Origin: Immersiella caudata
Lineage: Eukaryota; Ascomycota; Sordariomycetes; Sordariales; Lasiosphaeriaceae
Direction: 5' to 3'
Assembly: GCA_030512335.1 (NCBI GenBank)
Contig: JAULSU010000003.1
Coordinates: forward strand, 2,604,001 to 2,668,000
Length of the DNA stretch: 64,000 nucleotides
Numbering within the stretch: position 1 is the stretch's first letter; each line of letters opens with the position of its first letter. Under the pieces are notes generated by a model. That model ran no database searches and had not been told where the DNA came from. It was given only the letters and a program-made list of their open reading frames with translations. The position numbers and the translations under genes are program-made. Below, piece after piece: positions 12,550-21,649 of the stretch.

Positions 12550-14065
12550 TGTGTCGCGTTCTGAGCTTCAGCGCTCGTACAGGTAGTGATGCTCGGGATG
12601 GAGTCGATGATCGGACGTTGAGGCGACAGGGCCGGGGCCGGCTGGAAAATTTCCACCTGCAGCTGCGCCCACGATTCAGCCTCTTGCTACACGAGGAGCG
12701 CAAAGCCAAGGTTTAAATCGAGACGAGGGAATCGTCACTCGGCGGCGAGCGCGATGCATGCGATGATGATGATGACCAAAATGAAACAACGTCGCTGACG
12801 CTGTGGTGTTGTGGTGTTGTGGTGGGCGGGCAACCGTGGTGTCGGTTGTGTTGTTTGGGAAGGGATCGATTGCAGCGGGAGAGGAACTGCTCCTCCTGTA
12901 TTTACGGGCCACGCTTGTCAGAGCTCACTACCCCTGCTCATCCTGCCTCAAGCCTGCCTCCAAAAGTGGCGCTGGGGCGGGTCAACCTTAGCGTGATAAG
13001 AACTACGGTTGGGACTAGGGTCCGCGTCGTGGCACAGACCATCTCGCCTCAGAGGGTACTTGTGGGTACGTTCCGTCCGTGGCTTGCCGAAGGAACACAA
13101 CACTTCCGGCTATCACTCGCACGGTGTCCAGATTTTTGGCTCTTTGCAAAACCGTACGGGCTCCAATGCACAAATGATAGCACAGCTGCTCTGGCGGCGC
13201 ACCTGTCGAATCTGCCCTTTTTTTTTTTTTTTTTGGCGCTCCGTTGCAGGCATTGTGTTGGGTGGCGTGTTGGGGCGTCTTGTTGTAAGCAGAGGACGCC
13301 CCCACGATGGGGTTTTGATGATAAGCGCCGCAATCCTCCGATGTCTTCCACTTTGCTGGTAATAATAAAACGGAGGGGAATAAATTTTGGGCGGGCGGGA
13401 CGGAAGAGGTGGCACAGAAAAGCAAAGGAATCTTCCACGAGAAGAGCGATACCTCTGTGGAGTGAAACATGCATGCTGCCAACAGAGGGAGAGCCTGGCC
13501 ATTCTCTGCACACACCATCGGTGTGCTCGGTGGGGTTCGCTGCATACCCGGGCGCATCCATTCCGCCGACTTTGCCTTTTGCAAGCAAAAGCAAGCTGCG
13601 TGCCGTGCGTGCGCAAAACATGCGCGGGTTGAGTTTGCGGCTGCGGTCCCTAACCCCTTGCCTGGCGGCAGGGGACGGAGCTTACCCACCCCACACAATT
13701 CACCCGTTCTGTAATGTGCTGCGGAGGTCTCCCGCCTGCTTCCTGGAAGTGGCACCGAGGTACCCACTTCGATCTTCCAGTCAGGGCCCAGCCTTCGACG
13801 CCTTTGAAGCATCAGGCGACATTTGAATAAGGTATAACTACGTATCACGGGAAGCGCGGCAAATAACCACGGCGCTTCATAACGTCATCTCCGACGATAA
13901 ATGGAGCCTCTCCCATATGCATTTCCGTTGGCTATCAGTTTGGATTCTCAGGCCAGCGCTCCCAGTGGCTTAAATGATGGGCCGACCTTGGTGTGGGATT
14001 GGATGCGGCGACTTTCCCAGGGCCAGTTGCCCACGCAATCACCCCAACACCAAACCATCCTGCAG
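12550..14065. other. Long gene-free region upstream of TUP1
   Basis: About 1.5 kb that probably holds the TUP1 promoter and a long 5' leader. It contains a run of 17 T at 13218-13234. Open frames of 190-335 codons overlap on both strands between about 12.8 and 13.85 kb, but none has a recognisable motif or a start context that stands out. Confidence 0.4.
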
Positions 14066-15005
14066 ATGCGCCTCATCAACGTCTAAACGTTCCGACTTTC
14101 TCACTTCGTGCATGGCAACCCCCCTCCTTATGCCACTCTCTCGCACGCTTGGGGAGATGATAACATGAGTCACGTTTCAAGGCATGCAGCATGATCTCGA
14201 TGGGGCTCGACGGAAGGCTGTGTTTTAAGAAAAAATCGAGTATTGCTGTTGTCAAGCCGACAAAGACGGCCTTTAGTGAGCGTGGGTGGACACATGCTGC
14301 ATCGACCAGGCGTCGAGCGCCGAGCTATGCAGTACGATCAACCCCATGTTCCGGTGCTGTAGCGAGGCTTTCATGTGCTGCGCATATTTGTCTGACCTCA
14401 AGCTCCCGCCAAGCGGCTCATATCCCCTGCGACTGACATGTGGGAAGGGATACAGCTCGCCAAGTCAAGATAGTTCACTCGTGGGATATCCCTTTAGGGG
14501 CTCGTAACACCACTTGGTGTCATTTTCTACGACAAGCACTGGGCGTCAATTGGGGCGAAGTCTGACATGGCCCGATATTCAGAAGAAATGATCGAGGTTC
14601 CAGAGGTCGTATTAACACACAGCCTTTCACTTCAGAAGGTGTCACTGTACCGCCGTATGAGATGGGCATCGAATAGACACCCAGCGAGAGTTGAGGACAC
14701 AGCTTACCGTCTTCTAGGCATATTCGGCATCGCTATACCGCTGCTTTACGGGGAAGGGAAAAGGGCGTTTGTCAGCTATCATGATGACATCTCTAGACCA
14801 GGCTATCCTGGCTTGGGGCACCGCTGGTTTTGGTTGCGTCGTTATTGGTGGGGACGGGACTGCAAAGGTTGAAGGGTAAGATCCAAGCAAGAACAACCCT
14901 AGAATGTCCTCTGCTTATGGGTAGCACATTGTGGCTGATGTTATCGAAGTTTCGAGAGAAGCTCCCTATCCGGCGCTCTTGCGGAGAGCGCTGCTGAGTT
15001 CTAGC
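14066..15005 (+). pseudogene. HET-domain (heterokaryon incompatibility) gene relic
   Basis: HET domains act in non-self recognition and programmed cell death in filamentous fungi. The diagnostic blocks are present in order but broken. MRLINV is followed by a stop (14084-14086) and then TFRLSHFVHG and PPPYATLSHAWGDD. A +1 shift leads to VTFQGMQHDLDGARRKA, stops at 14226, 14274 and 14277, then AWVDTCCIDQASSAEL and YLSDLKL. A further shift leads to AKSR, a stop (14471) where Trp is expected, FTRG, a stop (14495), FYDKHWASIGAKSDMARY, RRMRWASNRHPARVEDTAYR and LLGIFGIAIPLLYGEGKRAF. A last shift gives DQAILAWG, and a poor match to the AESPAEF block ends near 15000. The changes CAA to TAA and TGG to TAG are C:G to T:A transitions, compatible with repeat-induced point mutation. 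It cannot make a full protein. Confidence 0.88.
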
Positions 15006-16449
15006 CGGGAAGGGATCGCTTGGGTAGGTAACGACTTCATGATGTCCCTGGAGCTGGTCAGGCTGAAGGAAAGCAGATCCACGGGACCCCCACGGTTCGA
15101 CGTTTCTTAGGGTATAGTAAGGGTTGCGATGAGGACTCAAGAAGTTGACGACAAAGAACTGCAACTCATGTTTCCGATTCTTTCGATGAGCCGACTAGGA
15201 TACCTAAGTTCGCCGACTCCGAAAGTTCAATGTCGAGTACAACGGCTGTGTGCAACGGAGACTGAACCCCAAACTCGGCGATTGCTCCCTATGCCTTGAT
15301 TTTTATTTTTATTTTTTATTTTTCGAAACTCCACCAACTCGATATCACCATGTTTCCTCCTTGCCCGCGCCTCCGATGATGGGGGTGGCCCTGCTTTTAC
15401 CCGCTTTCGGCCGGTCGTCAACTACACACGCGTCAAGTCACTGAATTTCTGACAACTCGCCACCTGGACCATGGCCATGGGTTACTCGCTGAACTTGTGG
15501 CATAGCAACCAACTGGGTGCTCACTTCGTCGGCAAAAGCCCCAGCCAACATGCTTCGTAGGTCCCAGTAAGGAGCTCCCGCTACCAACGACTACATTTTA
15601 CTTCAGAACTGAAGGGAAAGCGCCATATATTCCGGTGGCATGCGGTTTCAGCGGTACCGGTAACAACACGGGGGGCTGCTTTATGAGGCAGGTCAACTCC
15701 ATACATCTTCCGACCGAGAAAGTCATACGCCAAGCCGCCATAGACGGCTACAATTCCACCAGCAGGTCTTCTATTGTAACTCTCAAGCCTTCCGGCCCTG
15801 TGGCCAGAGTGCGGCTTTGTTTCAGCAGTTACGAACTAAACGGCACGCTGGTGGCTAGGCCTCTGGATAAGGAGGCGAGGCTTTGCGACCACGAGCTCTC
15901 TGGTTGGTCTTAAAGGCCCTGAGGTGTTTTGGTTAGTTTTGAGGGCGTACCAAGACCAGACTCCATTCCTTTACTCGTTCACCTTTCCTGCTTCAAACCT
16001 GAACGGTCGCGAGGTTCTCTCAATGAGGGTGAAACAAACTGCTAGCCAATCGCATTGTTGATACCCCAAGAACCCTTCTATTTTGAAACACACACGACTT
16101 CAGTTAAAACGCCTTAGCAATACTGTGAGCCATGTATTTCAAACGAAGCAGCAAAACGTGCACAGATTCGCCCAGACACGCGCACGAAGTGAATTGAGAA
16201 TCAGCATGCAGTCCGGTAACACTAGCTTCCTATTTTTGGGGGCCGGTTGCTTGCCCGCCTATTTACAAGATTGCAACCACGGTCCGAAGCAGAGGAACAA
16301 CAGGTTGCCAGCAAGAAACACAATACACACATACATACGGTTTCATGAGTACCCTCAAGAAGGAAAAGTTAGAGAAAAGAGAGCCATGGCGAAGTTTCAG
16401 CACCACTCTTGTCAAGAGCTGTAACATAACACAAGCCACTTTGATGGGT
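15006..16449. other. Gene-poor stretch after the HET relic
   Basis: It may contain further decayed parts of the HET gene's C-terminal region. A 92-codon plus-strand open frame at 15635-15913 has no recognised motif. An A/T-rich run (TTTTTATTTTTATTTTT) lies near 15300. No gene can be supported. Confidence 0.4.
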
Positions 16450-17271
16450 TTAGTTGCCGTTACGACCGCCACCAGTACGGGTGCGTTGCCCCTTGTGGCT
16501 ATCGCAGTGTTAAATCCTCACTCATATGCGGTGTCATCGATATGGGGTAACTCACTGCCTAGCCACGAGCCCAGGGGCCTCCGTCTCATCAGCCTCGCGC
16601 CTGCTGTTCTTATTGCGGCCACCGCCAGTGCGAGTGCGTTGACCCTTGTGATGCCTCGCAACAAGCTCAGCGGCGTCTAGCTCATCAACCTCGCGCTTGT
16701 TGTTGTTGTTGTTGTTATTGTTGTTGTTGTTGCGGCCACCTCCGGCACGGGTGCGCTGGCCCTTGTGGTGCCTTGCGACGAGCTCAGGGGCCTCGTCCTC
16801 CTCGTCCTCTTCGTGATCCTCGTCAATGTCACGTCTGTTGTTATTGCTGTTGCGGCCGCCGCCAGTGCGGGTGCGCTGGCCCTTGTGGTGCCGAGCAACG
16901 AGCTCGTGTTCGTCGTCTTCATCTTCGTCTTCATCACGCTTACTGTTGTTGTTGTTGTTGTTGCGGCCGCCGCCAGTACGGGTACGCTGGCCCTTGTGGC
17001 TATTGTTGTGTTAAGTAGGATTGCTACACGCCAAGGGGCATGTACACTTACTGGCGGGCCTCAATCTCAGGAGCCCCTTGGGTGGTTGGGAGAGCTACTA
17101 CCGGAAGAGCGACTGCGAGAGTGGAACCCTGTCAAGGAGTTGGCGTTGGTGGCAAACAAGAACCATAATAGGAGTACTCACCACTTTGATTAGGGTGGAG
17201 GCCTGGAAGGCAACGACCGAGGAGGCGAACAGCGTGCCGATGAGGAACTGGGCAAAAGTAGGGGTTTGCAT
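16450..17271 (-). CDS. Secreted repeat precursor, candidate Kex2-processed peptide or RiPP precursor
   Basis: Four exons (17271-17182, 17128-17052, 16999-16556, 16498-16450) give 219 residues. The N-terminus is hydrophobic (FAQFLIGTLFASSVVAF, then STLAVALPVVALP), as expected for secretion. From residue 56 the protein is five copies of HHKGQRTRTGGGRN (Ala for the second Thr in copy 3). Copies 2-5 are each preceded by LVAR, copy 1 by IEAR. An Asn-rich stretch ending in KR or RR follows copies 1-4, then a Glu/Asp-rich spacer. The last copy ends GRNGN-stop. This is the design of kexin-processed precursors and of dikaritin-type precursors. The repeat units have no Tyr, Trp, Phe or Cys. Introns 2 and 3 both split the first His codon (CA|C) of a repeat. 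It is divergent from the UstYa-like gene. The mature product is not known, and I know no named family with this repeat. Confidence 0.8.
16459..16999 (-). repeat. Five-copy tandem coding repeat with KR/RR sites
   Basis: The 42-nt core encodes HHKGQRTRTGGGRN. It lies at 16999-16960 (first His split over intron 2), 16890-16849, 16770-16729, 16653-16612 and 16498-16459 (first His split over intron 3). The cores are nearly identical. The linkers vary in length through Asn runs (AAC/AAT codons) and acidic codons. The dibasic order after copies 1-4 is KR, RR, KR, RR. Confidence 0.9.
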
Positions 17272-19142
17272 CTTGGCAATGGAGTGATGGGCTGACCGGC
17301 AGCTGGCTTTTCAAATATGTATGGTACAAAGAATTGAAGGCAAGGAAAGAGACCCAAAGAAAGGCACCCGGCTACCGGACTGTGATGATTGGAAATGGGA
17401 AGGGCGGATGGGGAAAACTTCTCAGAATCATGCCATGGTGGGCGGGTTTGGGGCCTTTATAGAATTGGCCTGGAGAATTGGGACCACACTGGTGGTATCT
17501 CTGTCGCAGTCGAGACAGAGTCGACAAACTTGACGAGCAAGGTTGACGAACAGGGTCCGAGGGCGTGAACTTCGCCAGGCGTTGACCGTGAACGATCCAT
17601 GGGTCAATTAGCCGCGAAGGGAAGCAGTGAGACAAGTGCAGGCGGTACGAATCCAAGCGAACTTCGTCGGGGACCCTCGTCGACGGGCGGTGACCTAGTG
17701 TGTCTCAAGATGGTGGACGTCAATGGGTCATTCGGCCGGTCGGTGAGAAGGCGCGAGTCTGTGAGACTGCGTCGGCACGGTAAAGTTGTGATCTCATCAT
17801 TGCTTTGCTACCCTACCGCCTTGCGCCTCGCTTCGCCGCTCGTACTTTCGCTCGAGTGCCTGCAACTAGCTAGACGGGGTTTGAAGCTTCTTGCGCGGTG
17901 TAAGATCTGCGTCTCGAATGCCAAGACATGTGAGCAGGGGTCGTTCGAGATGCTGGGCTTCCCCAGATCGCCTGCAATTGCGGCTCCACGGCTGAACTTG
18001 CCCTGACAACACCATGCCAAGCATGATCCTCATAGAGATCCCCGGGTTTTCCTATCAGCGCCTTCACTGGGTTCCCTTGCGGATGGACTGCCTCGAATAT
18101 CCTGCGGACTGGAAGAGCCATTTTGGATCGCAAGTCAAACTGGGCCATCGGAACCTCAGCCTGCAAAACTTGCCATGATGTCTTCTGGCAGACGTTTGTT
18201 GCTTTGTTTCATCCTCGGCAAGCTCAAGTTCGCTGGTTGGCGCGGTGTCGGCGGTTTGGGATCACCTGCTCGTCTCCAGTTGCTAGCGCGCGGATAAGGG
18301 CTGTTATCTTATCTGAGACGCCACAATTTGCCCATTCAGGGCCCCTGAAACATGGTGCAGGAGAGCCCATCGCTTCGACTTGCGCAACTGTCTAAGACAA
18401 CAGGGATCATGTGTTTCACGACCGAGTTTGGCGTCGTCTTTTTTCTTCGCTGAGCGCCGAGCTTACCGATCGGCATTCCCCTTTCTGGAACCCACTTCTG
18501 AAGGACCCAAAGTACCAGGTTCAATAGCGCCCGACCCCAAACCTCGCTGTAGCCAAGCATGAAGCCGTTACGCGATTGACGGGCCGCAAACGAACGTGCT
18601 TGACAAGCGCTGGCGATTTACTGTTCTCGTCTCTGAAGCGCCCCTCGCCAACCTTTGCATATTCATCTCGTCCTGCCAAAAATCTCGAGCGAAGCTCAAA
18701 CACTGCCTTGTGAGAGGCCGAGTGGCCCTCGTCTAAACTAACCAGTTTCTCCTAAGGCCTTACTTGTCTCAGGTGTAGGGGTTTGCTTGTTGAGCGCCTC
18801 CAGGGGCAGTTTCCATTTCATCTTGTCACCGACTCGACCTTCCTGATTTCCCACAAGGCCACCCTCGCATCGCTCACGCTGATCGAAGCTTAGTTTCTGA
18901 TCTGACCGATCCTAGGCACTTGACAGTCGGGGTCTGCCAAGCCCTGACCAACCCTCGAACTCTACCCATCACTCCTGCTCTCTCCTTCCGTCTCTGTTTC
19001 TCTTCACTTCTCATCACCAAGCACGCTTTCGTTGGTTACTTGGTTTTTTTTTTTTTTTGACACACTCCTGGAGTGCTTCTTCAATAGGTGTTCCTGGAGA
19101 ACCTTTTCCCATTCTTCTGTATTTTTTTCATCCCCTTTCAGA
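17272..19142. promoter_or_regulatory. Divergent region between the repeat precursor and the UstYa-like gene
   Basis: A 1.87-kb region that can serve both genes. Toward the UstYa side it ends in a C/T-rich tract (about 18960-19030) and a run of 15 T at 19044-19058, just before the ATG at 19143. This is common in fungal core promoters. No coding sequence with a family motif was found on either strand. Confidence 0.5.
17454..17470 (-). promoter_or_regulatory. Possible CCAAT and TATA elements of the precursor gene
   Basis: On the minus strand CCAAT (17469-17465) is followed at once by TATAAAGG (17461-17454), about 185 bases upstream of the precursor ATG. The order fits a fungal core promoter. 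The TSS is not visible from sequence. Confidence 0.4.
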
Positions 19143-20255
19143 ATGCCTGGGTCCAAATACCATGCCGTAGCCGTCGATGAGGAACGGAGGGTGGGCGGTG
19201 TCGAGTGGCTACACCCTGACCTCGATAACCAGCCCAGCTCCGGCCTTCACCTACGGAAGCACTGGGTATGGCTGGCTCATGCTGTGCTCTTGTCTGTGTC
19301 CATGACATTTTTTGCTCTGTCGTTGTGCATGAAGGGCACATTATCTTCGGAATCAGACCTCCTATCTCAAATCTCCACATACTGTCTGAACTTCCCCTCA
19401 CATGTGTCACGAGACCCGTCACTGACAAGCCGATAGCGCCTCTCTTTCCGGCAGTGAAGTATGAGCCAGTGAAGTTCGATCTGACGCCAATCCCCAAGGC
19501 CAGAGGATCTCCATATATTGGGTACGGACCGGAAGTGGATAAAGCATGGGATTACATCGCCAACGACAGTAAGCCACCTTATTTGAAGCCAATCGTGCTG
19601 GAGCACGGCTGACCGAGGCGCAAGTCGGCGACATCATGATCACAGAGGCGGAAAGGAAACAACTCGGACTGTCTCCGGACTCCCTAAAGATCCAGCATCC
19701 GAAGACGGGTGAATGGGGATATAGGGCTGGCGTCGAAGTTTTCCATCAGCTTCACTGCCTCAACCTGCTTCGGCAAGCCATCTACAAGGACGAATATTAC
19801 GGCAAGAAAGAAATTGGGGGAGACGTCGGCGATGCGGACGGGGCCGAGTAAGTGGGATTTGGAGCGATTTTCTTCCCCTTTTGTCTCCTTTTCGGTTATC
19901 TCAGGAGCAAAACTCTTTCTCGGCTCCCAAGACAATGGAAAATTTCCCATAAAGGAGATAATAAGCTAACATTTGCCACAGGGATCTCTTTGGCCATCTT
20001 GGTTCGTGAATTGTTGCTTCCTTGAGACATTGTCATACTGACCTCCTGCCAGATCACTGCATTGAGGCTCTCAGACAGAACCTCATGTGCCATGGAGATG
20101 TGAGCGTTTTTACCTTTAAAAAATTCCCCGAGTTTTACGACCAGGGAATCGATGATGAGTGGCCTGACTTCGAGGTCAAGCACATGTGCAGGAACTTTGA
20201 GGCCCTGAGGAAATGGAATAACGATCATGTCGCTGCGTGGGACCACAATGTATGA
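19143..20255 (+). CDS. UstYa-family (DUF3328) oxidase-like membrane protein
   Basis: Five exons (19143-19383, 19437-19568, 19625-19847, 19982-20001, 20053-20255) give 272 residues, the family's usual size. After a short N-terminal tail there is one membrane segment (about residues 41-62, WVWLAHAVLLSVSMTFFALS). The family block YSPLFPAVKYEPVKF follows, then YIGYGPEVDKAWD. Both hallmark motifs are intact: HQLHC at residue 165 and HLDHC at residue 204. The second is restored only by joining the 20-nt exon 4 to exon 5; EALRQNLMCHGDV follows. UstYa/UstYb-type proteins catalyse oxidative cyclisation in ustiloxin, phomopsin, asperipin and cyclochlorotine pathways. The only adjacent gene that could encode a peptide substrate is the repeat precursor 1.9 kb away. 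The actual reaction is unknown. Confidence 0.93.
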
Positions 20256-21649
20256 GCCCTGGCTCGCTCCCATTGTTGGAATGGAACACTATTGTATATA
20301 CGGCGGCCAATCGTTGGCTGTGCATTGTGGACCTGTGACGAATGCGACGACCTCTCAATTTATTTCCTCATCTTTGATACCAACGATTCCTTTTCCGTTG
20401 ATAGTTATCAAGAACGCTTGCTACCTATGCAGCTAGGGCTTTATTACTGAAAGGCTCGGAGCGGTGATGGATTTTAAGGGAGAAGATGCTGAGAGCGCGG
20501 GATACGACTCGGAAGCGATCCAACACGTTACTCACGAGAGCGGATTTCCATCGCCTGACAATTGTCGTCCAGGCTCAGGGGAGCGATTCATGAAAAGCCC
20601 AAGAGATGACGCGTTCATAGGTTGGTGGGGAATGTCTTGGTGTAAGTTCCTGAGATGGTCGGTGAGATTGAGCACACCTACGCATCCCACAGGTACTAAA
20701 GCGACGAACTGGCGATCTGGGTTGAAGGCAGCAGATTCAGGAATACCCATTTTGCAATTGCCGAGTACTAGTATTTACAGTGTTGTACAAGCGGTGCTCT
20801 CGGTTGCGGCGACGTTGCTGTGGTCGTGTCGGCCACAAGGCTTGTGATTCTCTATGGGTATTGTTTGGGCTAGGATACTAGTATCGAATACTAGTGTTCG
20901 GAAAATTCCGCGCGTAGAAAACGACCCCGTCCGACGCGGGGGTTCTCCCGGTTGGCCAACTCGGCGCCGTCAGCCGTACCTGCAGTGGCGGACCGCTCGG
21001 GTTCTGGGTCCTTTTGTGGCCTTGGGTTGACCACGCCACTTTGCTCGCATCGGCAACACCCAAACCCGGCAAATCACGGTGGTTCTGGGGCCTCCATCGT
21101 GCAATTGTCGCCCCAGATTGGATGATACCGCGCCGCTAGCAGACGGATATCCAGCGCGGCGTAATCAGTCGCATTGGGACAATACGATGGGATGTTTTAA
21201 CTTGGATATGGTGGGGTTCCAATGCGAGCTGGTGCCATCTGAGCCGTTCCTGGAAGGGTTTGAGCCGTTTCTCATAGCCCGTGGCGTTTGATGCTGCGAG
21301 TTGAGGCCGTTGCTATACGCGTATAGGTAAGGGAGAACATTTGCCGCTGCCACCAGATACATAATGCACCACTTCCACTTCCTTGACGAACCGAAATCGC
21401 ACTCCCAAGGTTGTTTTCTTGATTGTAGCTTCGAAGTCGATTCCGTGCGATACTTCAAAAGATCGGTCCATTTCAGGCCAAGAACGGAAAGCGAGACTGG
21501 TCGTGGCGTGAGATGAGCCCGCGAAATTAACCCCACATAAAATTCTCGACCGCCGCAGACTACTTATCCGTCGACGGCCCCAATCGCTTCACGATAGGGG
21601 GCACCTTGACAACTTCCCGTTCTCCTGCATTGCGCAACCGCTCGTCAAG
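20256..21649. other. Intergenic, UstYa-like gene to ERG3
   Basis: It includes three ACTAGTAT-type sites (about 20766, 20877 and 20890), the last two forming an imperfect inverted pair. Short open frames at 20464-20847 and 21079-21291 have no family motif. The ERG3 promoter must lie in the last part. Confidence 0.4.

Noticed and set aside
13015..13848. 277-codon minus-strand open frame (and overlapping plus-strand frame 12819-13826)
   Set aside because: No family motif, several frames open at once, residue make-up typical of translated non-coding DNA.
15635..15913. 92-codon plus-strand frame as a small gene
   Set aside because: No motif, no signal peptide and no exon partner; possibly decayed sequence of the HET gene, but this cannot be supported.
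16765..17193. Plus-strand frame rich in Val/Ala/Leu that looks like a membrane protein
   Set aside because: It is the antisense reading of the Asn/Arg/Gly repeat precursor; the minus-strand exons explain the sequence fully.
16450..17271. Reading the repeat gene as a classical alpha-pheromone precursor
   Set aside because: The repeats lack the Trp/Cys pattern of Sordariomycete alpha-type pheromones; only the processing layout is similar.
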